A stretch of 8,102 nt of DNA from an uncultured Actinomycetes bacterium (GTDB taxonomy: Bacteria > Actinomycetota > Actinomycetes > Nanopelagicales > Nanopelagicaceae), in assembly GCA_903827345.1 (NCBI GenBank), contig CAIKID010000157.1:1-8102 (forward strand). Reading direction: 5' to 3'. The notes below the pieces were generated by a model. It was not told where the DNA came from. It was given only the letters and a program-made list of their open reading frames with translations, and did no database searches. How positions within the stretch are numbered: the first letter of the stretch is position 1; each line of letters starts with the position of its first letter. The translations under genes were made by a program, and so were the position numbers. Below are positions 1 through 6,590 of the stretch, in pieces.

Positions 1-337
1 AGAAGCCGATAATAAAGTGGCTAACCGAGCCAGCCCCCAGAACTATTAATCGACGAGAAGTTGACGATTTAATGAAGGCTCGTGGAGCATCTTCTTCACT
101 CAACTCTTCATGGGTAGACATTCCCACAATCCTGCAATATCCACCTGCGGGAATAGCTTTTACGCCAAATTCAGTCTCACCGCGCGTTATCGACCAGATC
201 TTGTAACCAAAGCCCAGAAAGAATTCGGTCACTTTCATGCCGAACTTCTTGGCGAAGAAGAAGTGGCCAAACTCGTGAATCATTACTGAAAGAAGAAGGG
301 CAACTACAAAGGCTAGTACTCCGAGGGATTGCAACAT
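1..337 (-). CDS. rseP: RseP/Rip1-type site-2 intramembrane zinc metalloprotease, N-terminal part (cut by window edge)
   Basis: Only the first 112 residues are present; the gene runs off the left edge. The product is an inner-membrane S2P protease (M50 family) that cleaves membrane-embedded substrates, classically anti-sigma factors; the mycobacterial relative is Rip1. Seen directly: a hydrophobic first transmembrane segment (about residues 4-20) ending in the zinc motif HEFGH at 21-25, with H21 and H25 as ligands and E22 as catalytic base. Then follow the family pattern GFG (42-44), GETEFGVKAIPAGGY (53-67) and the start of the next hydrophobic segment near 97-112. The PDZ region and the second catalytic motif (LDG type) lie outside the window. 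The ATG at 337 is preceded by GGAG with 8 nt spacing, inside the end of dxr, and its A is also the last base of the dxr TAA (TAATG). That suggests translational coupling. The family is clear; exact substrates cannot be inferred. Confidence 0.93.
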   Translation of the reverse strand, partial: MLQSLGVLAFVVALLLSVMIHEFGHFFFAKKFGMKVTEFFLGFGYKIWSITRGETEFGVKAIPAGGYCRIVGMSTHEELSEEDAPRAFIKSSTSRRLIVLGAGSVSHFIIGF

Positions 338-1476
338 TATTTCTTCTCCAGAACTAGGGAATTGGCAACGATCCGTGCATCATTCTCGATAGCGCTGACA
401 TCAGATAAATTCCGGATGGCAGAGTTTGCGATCGAATCTAATTTTGCGGTTGTTGCTGCAACGATCTCTACGATGGCAGAGAATTCCAGTTCACCATTCA
501 TGAAGGCGGTGACGGCAACCTCGTTGGCAGCATTAAAGACTGCAGGTAATCCTCCACCTCGGGTCCCGCAATGCCGAGCCAAATCGATAGCAGGGAATCG
601 AGCGTTATCTACCGGGGCGAAGTTCCAGGAGTGCGGAGCGCTCCAATCAACCGCTGCTGTCGCATGCGCAGTTCGACCAGGAGCGCCTAGCGCGTAGGCA
701 ATCGGACCCTTCATATTCGGAGGGCTGAGCTGGGCGATCGTAGCGCCATCTACAAATTCGACCATCGAGTGCACGACCGATTGCGGATGAATAACCGCTT
801 CAATCTTCTCGTAGGGCAGGTCGAAGAGATAGTGCGCTTCAATGATTTCTAAACCTTTATTTACTAGCGTCGCAGAGTTGATGGTCACGACCGGTCCCAT
901 AGACCAGGTGGGATGGGTGAGGGCTTCGGCAAGAGTCACACTCGACAAATCTTTGCGATCGCGAAACGCTCCTCCACTGGCAGTCAGAATCGCGCGCTGT
1001 ATCTCGTTTTTACTGCCAGCCATAAAGCATTGATACAAAGCGCTATGTTCGGAATCAACCGGCGTTATCCGATCTAATCCAAATGCTGCGACTAGCGCCC
1101 CACCGGCAACGAGCGACTCCTTGTTAGCCAGCGCAACTTTATTGCCCGCAGCTAACGCGGCAAGCGTTGGGCCCAGTCCAATAGAGCCGGTAATTCCATT
1201 GAGAACGATGTCGCAGGTAATCGCTGCAATTTCACTGGAAGCGTTGGCCCCATCGATGACGGTAATTCCGGCGGCGAGAGAGCGCGCCATATCGCCCTGC
1301 GAGCTGACGCCGATTATTCCAACACCAAATTTCTGTGCCTGCGAAATAAGAGTGGGAATATTGGATCCACCTGCAGAAAGGGCAATTACCTTAAATTTAT
1401 CTGGGTTGGCTGCAATAACTTCGAGCGCTTGTACGCCAATAGATCCGGTGGACCCAAGAATGACGATCTCGCGCAT
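337..1476 (-). CDS. dxr: 1-deoxy-D-xylulose 5-phosphate reductoisomerase
   Basis: Cytosolic enzyme of the MEP pathway that converts DXP to 2-C-methyl-D-erythritol 4-phosphate with NADPH and a divalent metal; it is the fosmidomycin target. The protein has 379 residues, near the usual 380-400. Seen directly: the Rossmann NADPH motif GSTGSIG at 8-14; ANKESLV at 117-123; the metal/substrate motif PVDSEH at 139-144 (D141 and E143); SGG at 167-169; the flexible-loop HPTW at 188-191 with the conserved Trp; and NKGLE at 206-210, where K207 and E210 match E. coli K228 and E231. All key active-site residues appear intact. The ATG follows rlmN by 14 nt and has AGGGA upstream, overlapping the end of rlmN, so it is probably co-transcribed. 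It overlaps the protease gene by 1 nt at its end. The dxr then site-2 protease order is typical of Actinomycetota, usually followed by ispG, which would lie left of this window. Confidence 0.97.
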   Translation of the reverse strand: MREIVILGSTGSIGVQALEVIAANPDKFKVIALSAGGSNIPTLISQAQKFGVGIIGVSSQGDMARSLAAGITVIDGANASSEIAAITCDIVLNGITGSIGLGPTLAALAAGNKVALANKESLVAGGALVAAFGLDRITPVDSEHSALYQCFMAGSKNEIQRAILTASGGAFRDRKDLSSVTLAEALTHPTWSMGPVVTINSATLVNKGLEIIEAHYLFDLPYEKIEAVIHPQSVVHSMVEFVDGATIAQLSPPNMKGPIAYALGAPGRTAHATAAVDWSAPHSWNFAPVDNARFPAIDLARHCGTRGGGLPAVFNAANEVAVTAFMNGELEFSAIVEIVAATTAKLDSIANSAIRNLSDVSAIENDARIVANSLVLEKK

Positions 1477-1490
1477 GCGGTTATCTTCCC

Positions 1491-2621
1491 TTATTCTGCT
1501 GAGGAAATATTGAGTTCGGCGGCGGCGAGTTGGCCACAGGCGCCATCAATCTCACGACCTCTGGTATCGCGCACGGTTACCGGTACGCCATAACTTTCCA
1601 AGATTGAAACAAAGGTCGCTTCATCCTCGGCGCGTGAGGCGGTCCATTTCGATCCGGGAGTGGGATTGAGTGGAATCAGGTTGACGTGGGCATTGCGATT
1701 CCTGAGTAATCGCCCTAATAAATCTGAACGCCAAGCCTGATCGTTAATGTCTCGGATCATCGCGTATTCGATCGAGTAGCGTCGTCCGGTCTTATCCGCA
1801 TAGGCATCAGCTGCGGCTAGAACTTCCTTAACCTTCCAACGCGAATTAATGGGAACAAGCGTGTCGCGCAGTTCATCATCGGGTGTGTGTAGCGAGACAG
1901 CGAGCGTTACCGGAATATCTTCTTTCATTAACTTTTCAATTCCATTTACAACCCCGACCGTGGAAACGGTGACAGAGCGCGCTCCAATACCCAGTCCATC
2001 GGGTTGTGGCGCCGTGATGTTTCGAACAGAACGAATGACCGCGTTGTAGTTAGCCAGTGGTTCACCCATTCCCATAAAGACCACATTCGAGAGGCGAGTT
2101 GGACCTCCGGGTAATTCTCCAGCTGCACATACTCGTGCCGCGGCAACAACCTGAGCGGTGATTTCTCCAGCAGTAAGGTTGCGCGTTAATCCCGCTTGTC
2201 CTGTAGCGCAGAACGGACAGTTCATGCCGCAGCCTGCTTGTGATGAGATGCAGACGGTGGTTCGATCGCTGTAGCGCATGAGTACGCTCTCAACGAGAAC
2301 TCCATCATGTAAACGCCACAGATCCTTGCGAGTTGTTCCGCCATCACATTCGATGGATCGGACCAATGTAATCAACTTAGGAGTGAACTTCTCTGCCATC
2401 AAGGCGCGCATCTCTTTGGGAATATCGCTCCAGGATTCGGTGTCATCGTTGTGATGCGTAAAGAAATGAGTTGCTACCTGATTGGCACGAAATGCTGGAA
2501 TACCGAGTTCTACGGCGAGAGCTTTACGCCCGACTGGATCTAAATCTGCAAAGTGCTGGGGCGGCTTGACCCGCTGTTTGGGTTCATCAAAAACTAGTTT
2601 GAGTGAATCATCGGTGCTCAT
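1491..2621 (-). CDS. rlmN: Dual-specificity 23S rRNA/tRNA adenine-C2 methyltransferase RlmN (radical SAM)
   Basis: Radical SAM enzyme that makes 2-methyladenosine in 23S rRNA (E. coli A2503) and in some tRNAs (A37), tuning peptidyl-transferase centre fidelity. The predicted protein is 376 residues. Seen directly: the [4Fe-4S] CxxxCxxC motif at C131, C135 and C138; the upstream conserved C124 in VCISSQAGC; the SAM-binding stretch MGMGEPL at 183-189; and C362 in ACGQL near the C-terminus. C124 and C362 correspond to E. coli C118 and C355, the covalent-intermediate and methyl-carrier cysteines, so the full catalytic set is present. I chose the ATG at 2621 because AAGGCGG lies just upstream and the N-terminus then has normal length. 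The longer frame open to 2723 overlaps the cdsA 3' end by about 90 nt and adds a Ser-rich stretch without similarity to the family. The gene starts 10 nt after cdsA. A CFR-type resistance methyltransferase is unlikely given the core context and the ACGQL motif. Confidence 0.96.
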   Translation of the reverse strand: MSTDDSLKLVFDEPKQRVKPPQHFADLDPVGRKALAVELGIPAFRANQVATHFFTHHNDDTESWSDIPKEMRALMAEKFTPKLITLVRSIECDGGTTRKDLWRLHDGVLVESVLMRYSDRTTVCISSQAGCGMNCPFCATGQAGLTRNLTAGEITAQVVAAARVCAAGELPGGPTRLSNVVFMGMGEPLANYNAVIRSVRNITAPQPDGLGIGARSVTVSTVGVVNGIEKLMKEDIPVTLAVSLHTPDDELRDTLVPINSRWKVKEVLAAADAYADKTGRRYSIEYAMIRDINDQAWRSDLLGRLLRNRNAHVNLIPLNPTPGSKWTASRAEDEATFVSILESYGVPVTVRDTRGREIDGACGQLAAAELNISSAE

Positions 2622-2626
2622 GATCG

Positions 2627-2633
2627 CCGCCTT
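2627..2633 (-). promoter_or_regulatory. Ribosome binding site of rlmN
   Basis: On the minus strand this reads AAGGCGG, ending 5 nt before the ATG at 2621 and overlapping the cdsA stop codon. It supports the shorter rlmN start over the ATG at 2723. The match to the anti-SD is only moderate because of the internal C. Confidence 0.6.
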
Positions 2634-3480
2634 ATAAGTTGAAGTGTTGAATGAGCTCGAAGATGAGCCAGACCGATGGAGCAGTAAATAGCAGTGAGTC
2701 GACTCGATCCAAGATGCCGCCATGGCCAGGCAATATTGTGCCCATATCTTTTATGCGTAGATCGCGCTTGACCGCGGATTCAATTAAATCGCCGCAAGTC
2801 GCAGTAATTACTCCTAATACACCAACCAGCGCACCGAGCCAGAAGTAATCGTCGAGAACAAAGTAAAAGACGGAGGCAGTTGCAAAGGTGGTAGCCACAA
2901 TTGCACCGGCCAGACCTTCCCAGGTCTTTTTGGGACTGATGTGTGGTGCCATCGGATGTTTTCCGAAGAGGACTCCGGAGAAGTATGCGAAGGTGTCATT
3001 GAAACTTACCAAGACCACCAAAGTAAAAATCTTTGAAATAGGGCTGTTGAGATGAGCCAACAGAAGCACGAAGCCCGCTAAGAATGGAATATAGAAGATG
3101 GCAAATACTGCGGCGGTCGAACGCTTCACAAAATCTTTAGGTGAGGCTAAGAGCAGATAAACCATCACATTGGGAATAGCTACCGCGAGGGAGATTGCCA
3201 GCCCCTCAATCTTGCCGAACCAAGCTGCTGCCAAAATAGAGGTAGCCGCAACGTAAAGTGGAAGTCCAGGCAGATCAATATCGCCACCTTTGTAGGCCCG
3301 CACTATCTCACGAATTGCAAGGAGCATGACGATCCAAACAAAGACAGCGAAGATCAATGGATTGAGTTTGAGCGCTCCAAAAACAATTGCGAGGATTGCA
3401 AACGAAACTCCGATAGATGGAAGTAGCTTCCGCCCAGCGCGCCTATTAATCGCCTCATTGATGGAGTGAATATCGTCCAT
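2632..3480 (-). CDS. cdsA: Phosphatidate cytidylyltransferase (CDP-diglyceride synthase)
   Basis: Integral membrane enzyme that condenses phosphatidic acid with CTP to give CDP-diacylglycerol and pyrophosphate, the branch point for phosphatidylglycerol, cardiolipin and phosphatidylinositol. The protein has 282 residues with about seven or eight hydrophobic segments (for example near 22-38, 41-57, 75-88, 91-112, 121-141, 150-172, 190-226 and 262-278). The PROSITE-type CDS family signature is complete at residues 235-261: S235, K238-R239, K244-D245, H253-G254-G255, D258-R259 and D261. Upstream, the conserved SxKKTWEG-like motif is present as SPKKTWEG at 182-189. The start at 3480 is the only sensible in-frame ATG, but its SD is poor (CGAGA close to the ATG), 25 nt after frr. 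Translation may therefore depend on coupling to frr or on the hairpin around the frr stop codon. It is one step downstream of pyrimidine supply, since pyrH product flows to CTP. Confidence 0.96.
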   Translation of the reverse strand: MDDIHSINEAINRRAGRKLLPSIGVSFAILAIVFGALKLNPLIFAVFVWIVMLLAIREIVRAYKGGDIDLPGLPLYVAATSILAAAWFGKIEGLAISLAVAIPNVMVYLLLASPKDFVKRSTAAVFAIFYIPFLAGFVLLLAHLNSPISKIFTLVVLVSFNDTFAYFSGVLFGKHPMAPHISPKKTWEGLAGAIVATTFATASVFYFVLDDYFWLGALVGVLGVITATCGDLIESAVKRDLRIKDMGTILPGHGGILDRVDSLLFTAPSVWLIFELIQHFNL

Positions 3481-3497
3481 ATCTCGGTAAACCCGTC

Positions 3498-3513
3498 AGG
3501 TGTGCTTACACCT
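3498..3513 (-). other. Hairpin spanning the frr stop codon
   Basis: In the mRNA sense this is AGGTGT-AAGC-ACACCT: a perfect 6-bp stem with a 4-nt loop, and the frr stop codon (3506-3508) straddles the stem-loop junction. No U-run follows (the next bases are GACGGGTTTACC), so it is not a standard intrinsic terminator. It could act as an mRNA 3'-end or processing signal, or influence cdsA initiation 17 nt downstream. Function is inference; the inverted repeat is seen directly. Confidence 0.5.
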
Positions 3514-4069
3514 CGAGGAGTTCTGTCTCCTTATGCTTCAAGAGATCATCGATCTTAGAGACGTGATCAGTCGTAATCTTCTCTAGCTCTTTTTCGGAGC
3601 GCGCGAGATCGTCCTTGCCGATATCGCCATCTTTTTCTAATTTTTCCATCGTCTCTTTAGCCGCGCGGCGAATATTGCGGACAGAGACTCGCGACTCTTC
3701 TGCTTTGGTGCGCGCAACTTTAATAAAGTCCTTGCGACGCTCCTCTGTAAGTTGCGGAAAGCTAACTCGAATAACCGCGCCATCATTTGCTGGGTTGACT
3801 CCCAGATCGGAGTCGCGGATCGCCTTTTCAATTCCAGCAAAAGCTGTCTTATCGAAGGGAGAGATAATTGCCATCCGTGCTTCTGGTACTTGAATGGTCG
3901 CAAGCTGACCTAGAGCCGTGTAGGTGCCGTAGTAATCAACCATAATCTTTTGAAACATTGCAGGATGTGCTCGCCCGGTGCGGATCGCGCCAAAGTCCTC
4001 TTTCGCTACCTCGACAGCTTTGCTCATCTTTGCGCCAGCATCGGCCAAGGTGGTTGCTAAATCAGACAT
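3506..4069 (-). CDS. frr: Ribosome recycling factor
   Basis: Cytosolic factor that, with EF-G, splits the post-termination ribosome complex. The predicted protein has 187 residues, matching the usual 185. The family pattern is complete: IRTGRA at 29-34, PEARMAIISPFDK at 62-74, the PQLTEERRK stretch at 105-113, and the VRNIRR motif at 129-134 whose arginines contact rRNA. A long helical C-terminal domain follows (about 105-187), rich in Lys/Glu. I chose the ATG at 4069 because AAAGGAG stands 4 nt upstream and the protein then aligns from the normal first helix. The frame is open to an ATG at 4105, adding 12 residues, but that start has no SD. It lies 62 nt after pyrH, the classic pyrH-frr pairing. 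No unusual residues were noticed. Confidence 0.97.
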   Translation of the reverse strand: MSDLATTLADAGAKMSKAVEVAKEDFGAIRTGRAHPAMFQKIMVDYYGTYTALGQLATIQVPEARMAIISPFDKTAFAGIEKAIRDSDLGVNPANDGAVIRVSFPQLTEERRKDFIKVARTKAEESRVSVRNIRRAAKETMEKLEKDGDIGKDDLARSEKELEKITTDHVSKIDDLLKHKETELLEV

Positions 4070-4073
4070 CTCG

Positions 4074-4080
4074 CTCCTTT
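4074..4080 (-). promoter_or_regulatory. Ribosome binding site of frr
   Basis: AAAGGAG on the minus strand, 4 nt before the ATG at 4069. It is a near-perfect anti-SD match and decides the start against the ATG 36 nt upstream. Confidence 0.8.
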
Positions 4081-4126
4081 GATGTAAGGCGACCTTGGAA
4101 TCCACTCGAAGGTAACGAAGGGATGG

Positions 4127-4140
4127 GTCTCTTAGGAGAC
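4127..4140 (-). other. Hairpin with the pyrH stop codon in its loop
   Basis: In the mRNA sense: GTCTC-CTAA-GAGAC, a 5-bp perfect stem whose tetraloop contains the complete pyrH stop codon TAA (4132-4134). The following bases (CCATCCCTTCG) contain no U-run, so this is unlikely to be an intrinsic terminator. It resembles in layout the hairpin at the frr stop. Function unknown. Confidence 0.45.
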
Positions 4141-4863
4141 TAGGGTACCAATTGCATCGCCACGCACAGCGCGAGCGATATTTCCCTTATTTTTCAGGTC
4201 AAATACGATGATCGGCAACTGGTTTTCACGGCATAGGCTAAAAGCAGCCGCATCGGCTACCGCCAACGATTTCGCGATCACCTCGTCGAAGCTAATGGAC
4301 TCGTACTTAGTCGCGGCCGGGTCTTTCTTGGGATCTGCTGTGTACACACCATCTACGCCGCTCTTGGCGAGCAACAACGCTTCGGAGCCAATCTCCAAGG
4401 CGCGCTGCGCTGCAACGGTATCGGTAGTAAAGAAAGGCATTCCTGCTCCTGCACCAAAGATAACGACGCGCCCCTTTTCGAGGTGGCGGATCGCACGGCG
4501 CGGAATATACGGCTCGGCTACCTGCCCCATGGTGATAGCAGTTTGTACTCGGGTCTCAATGCCCTCTTTTTCTAAAAAGTCTTGCAATGCCAGGCAGTTC
4601 ATGACTGTTCCTAGCATTCCCATGTAGTCGGCGCGAGCGCGATCCATTCCACGCTGTTGTAACTCTGCGCCACGGAAGTAGTTTCCTCCACCGACGACAA
4701 TTGCAATCTGAGTTCCGCCGCGAACTACTTCAGCGATCTGTCCCGCAATATCGTGAACGACATCGGGATCTACCCCGATACCTTTCTCGCCACCAAATAC
4801 TTCGCCAGAAAGTTTAAGGAGCACTCTCTTATAACCAACTCGGTTCTTACCTGAACTGGCCAT
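4132..4863 (-). CDS. pyrH: Uridylate kinase (UMP kinase)
   Basis: Bacterial-type UMP kinase of the amino-acid-kinase fold. It is a hexameric cytosolic enzyme that phosphorylates UMP to UDP with ATP and is commonly GTP-activated and UTP-inhibited. The protein has 243 residues, typical for the family. Seen directly: KLSGE at 17-21 (phosphate binding); GGGNYFRG at 58-65; the UMP-binding region DYMGMLGTVMN at 79-89; GAGAGMPFFTTDTVAAQRA at 137-155; and the ATP-side motif VDGVYTADPKKDP at 170-182. The ATG at 4863 is preceded by GAGGAG with 9 nt spacing. The gene follows tsf by 47 nt and precedes frr by 62 nt, in the widely conserved rpsB-tsf-pyrH-frr order. UDP made here leads to UTP and CTP, the latter being the CdsA co-substrate two genes downstream. 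Confidence 0.97.
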   Translation of the reverse strand: MASSGKNRVGYKRVLLKLSGEVFGGEKGIGVDPDVVHDIAGQIAEVVRGGTQIAIVVGGGNYFRGAELQQRGMDRARADYMGMLGTVMNCLALQDFLEKEGIETRVQTAITMGQVAEPYIPRRAIRHLEKGRVVIFGAGAGMPFFTTDTVAAQRALEIGSEALLLAKSGVDGVYTADPKKDPAATKYESISFDEVIAKSLAVADAAAFSLCRENQLPIIVFDLKNKGNIARAVRGDAIGTLVS

Positions 4864-4910
4864 CAGAGCGTGCTCCTCACTTTAAGCGGATAAAACTTCT
4901 GTGCTTAAGA

Positions 4911-5741
4911 TTACTGTCCAACTCGGAAACGATGGAAGGCCGACACGGCGGTCTTTGCCTCATCGAGAACTTGTTGCACAGTCTTTTTGGCATCCTTCGC
5001 GAAAGCTTGCTCCAGAAGGCTAACTTCCTTCACAAAGCCAGTGACGCGACCAGCAACGATCTTCTCAATCGAGGCTTCAGGCTTACCTTCGTTGCGGGCG
5101 GTCTCTTCAGCGATGCGACGCTCAGTCTCGATCGCCTCGGCAGGTACCGACTCGCGATTGAGGTATTGCGGTGCAAAAGCTGCGATGTGCTGCGCGACAT
5201 CCTTACCAGCCTCTAGAGCATCGGTTGCAAGTTGAACGAGCACACCGAGCTGGGGAGGAAGATCTGGATTGGTGCGGTGGAGATAAAGAGCAACTGGTGA
5301 ACCTTCGAGAACCGCAACCTTGCGCAGCTCAATATTTTCGCCGAGAGTCGCGTTACCTTCGTCGATACGGGCCTTGACGGTCGCACCTGTTGGAAGGGTC
5401 GATGCCAAGAAGGCGTCGAGAGTTGCGATCTTGGAAGCAAAGAGGTGAGCCAAAAGTTCTTCGGCCAACTCGATAAAGCGCTCACCCTTAGCAACGAAGT
5501 CAGTCTCGCAGTTAAGTTCAAGCATTACTCCGAGGTTGCCCTCTGCCTTTGCGAGCACTACTCCATTTGAAGTAAGGCGCCCTTCGCGCTTAGTGACTCC
5601 CTTGAGTCCCTTAACGCGAATGAGTTCAACGGCCTTCTCGTAATCACCTTCGGCTTCATCAAGTGCCTTTTTGCAGTCGAGCATGCCGGCTGCAGTCGCC
5701 TCGCGGAGGCGTTTTACATCTTGCGCTGTATATGAAGCCAC
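4911..5741 (-). CDS. tsf: Translation elongation factor Ts
   Basis: Guanine-nucleotide exchange factor for EF-Tu in the cytosol. The protein has 276 residues, usual for Actinomycetota. Seen directly: an N-terminal UBA-like domain (about 4-45, with LREATAAGMLDCKKALDEA); the hallmark NCETDFVA at 77-84, whose TDF (80-82) inserts near the EF-Tu nucleotide site; and a dimerization/C-terminal part ending in FHRFRVGQ. Here KREGR (51-55) follows the UBA region. The start is a GTG at 5741, not ATG: AAGGGAG lies 8 nt upstream inside the end of rpsB, and the protein begins at the normal position (GTG GCT TCA). The gap to the rpsB stop is 3 nt, so translational coupling to rpsB is likely. tsf is in the same reading frame as rpsB. 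Confidence 0.97.
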   Translation of the reverse strand: MASYTAQDVKRLREATAAGMLDCKKALDEAEGDYEKAVELIRVKGLKGVTKREGRLTSNGVVLAKAEGNLGVMLELNCETDFVAKGERFIELAEELLAHLFASKIATLDAFLASTLPTGATVKARIDEGNATLGENIELRKVAVLEGSPVALYLHRTNPDLPPQLGVLVQLATDALEAGKDVAQHIAAFAPQYLNRESVPAEAIETERRIAEETARNEGKPEASIEKIVAGRVTGFVKEVSLLEQAFAKDAKKTVQQVLDEAKTAVSAFHRFRVGQ

Positions 5742-5744
5742 GAA

Positions 5745-6590
5745 TTATTCTCCCTTTGCCTCAATAGGTACTACTGCTTCAACGACTGGTGCTTCAACGA
5801 CTGGTGCTTCAGCAACTGGTGTTGCCTCTCCAGCGAGAGCGGTCTCAACTTCTGCAAACTTCTCATCAGCAGCGGCGACCTTATCGGCAACAGCGGCTGC
5901 GGCAGCAGAGCGAGCAGCAAGTCCAGCAATAGCAGCATCAGCAATAACGCGAGTCAAAAGTCCGATAGAACGGATCGCATCGTCGTTACCAGGAATCTTG
6001 TAATCAACTTCATCTGGATCGCAGTTGGTATCCAAGATCGCAACGACTGGGATTCCCAGCTTGCGCGCTTCAGCAACAGCGAGGTGCTCCTTCTTGGTAT
6101 CGACTACCCAGATTGCGCTAGGCAACTTGGTCATGTTACGGATACCTTCAAGGTTCTTGGTGAGCTTCTCGCGTTCGCGACGAAGTACCAAGAGCTCCTT
6201 CTTTGTTAAAACTTGATCGTTTCTCTGCTCCATCTGCTCGAGCTCTTTGAGACGCTGAATACGCTTGTAAACAGTTGGGAAGTTGGTCAACATTCCACCC
6301 AACCAACGCTCGGTGACATAAGGCATTCCAACACGAGCAGATTGCTCGATGATTGGCTGATGTGCCTGCTTCTTCGTTCCAACAAAAAGGATATGTCCAC
6401 CCTTTGCGACGGTGTCTTTAATGAAGTCATAGGCTGAATCGATCAGGCCAAGTGACTGCTGGATATCAATGATGTAGATACCGTTACGTTCAGCGAAGAT
6501 AAAACGCTTCATCTTTGGATTCCAACGACGAGTCTGGTGTCCGAAATGGACTCCGCTGTCGAGGAGTTCTCGCATTGTTACAACCGCCAT
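5745..6590 (-). CDS. rpsB: 30S ribosomal protein S2
   Basis: Small-subunit ribosomal protein that binds the 30S head/body junction with S1/bS21-region contacts. The predicted protein has 281 residues. Seen directly: the N-terminal family block MRELLDSGVHFGHQTRRWNP (6-25); FIFAERNGIYIIDI (30-43); GTKKQA at 71-76; RWLGGMLTNF at 95-104; the coiled-coil-like KELEQ...RRERE region (115-145); and LGIPVVAILDTNCDP at 178-192. After about residue 228 comes an Ala/Glu/Val-rich, probably disordered acidic tail with three PV(A/V)EA repeats. Such tails are common in actinobacterial S2. The ATG at 6590 has AAAGGAG 9 nt upstream and gives the canonical N-terminus MAVVTMRELL. The same frame is open to an ATG at 6683, which would add 31 non-conserved residues and cover the leader. 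rpsB probably heads a transcript containing tsf and onward. Confidence 0.97.
   Translation of the reverse strand: MAVVTMRELLDSGVHFGHQTRRWNPKMKRFIFAERNGIYIIDIQQSLGLIDSAYDFIKDTVAKGGHILFVGTKKQAHQPIIEQSARVGMPYVTERWLGGMLTNFPTVYKRIQRLKELEQMEQRNDQVLTKKELLVLRREREKLTKNLEGIRNMTKLPSAIWVVDTKKEHLAVAEARKLGIPVVAILDTNCDPDEVDYKIPGNDDAIRSIGLLTRVIADAAIAGLAARSAAAAAVADKVAAADEKFAEVETALAGEATPVAEAPVVEAPVVEAVVPIEAKGE
5750..5756 (-). promoter_or_regulatory. Ribosome binding site of tsf within rpsB
   Basis: AAGGGAG on the minus strand, 8 nt before the GTG at 5741. It sits inside the last codons of rpsB and supports the non-ATG start. Confidence 0.75.
5776..5820 (-). repeat. Three tandem 15-bp units in the rpsB tail
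   Basis: Three adjacent 15-bp units occur: 5776-5790 and 5791-5805 are identical, and 5806-5820 differs at two positions. On the coding strand they give PVAEA-PVVEA-PVVEA (residues 258-272 of S2). The repeat keeps frame and could vary in copy number by slippage. Confidence 0.85.

Noticed and set aside
1121..1513. Plus-strand open frame of 130 codons opposite dxr.
   Set aside because: Lies antisense to a complete, motif-verified dxr; its composition is that of a complementary-strand shadow, with no recognised domain. The same holds for plus-strand frames at 329-697, 4208-4627 and 6797-7126.
2622..2723. Longer rlmN reading frame starting at the ATG at 2723.
   Set aside because: It would overlap the cdsA 3' end by about 90 nt and adds a Ser-rich stretch unlike RlmN; the internal start at 2621 has an SD.
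4070..4105. Longer frr frame starting at the ATG at 4105.
   Set aside because: No SD, and 12 extra residues beyond the family's normal start; AAAGGAG serves the ATG at 4069.
4873..4907. Inverted repeat TTAAGC / GCTTAA between tsf and pyrH as a possible terminator.
   Set aside because: Only a 6-bp, AT-rich stem with a loop of about 15 nt and no U-run directly after it; too weak to call.
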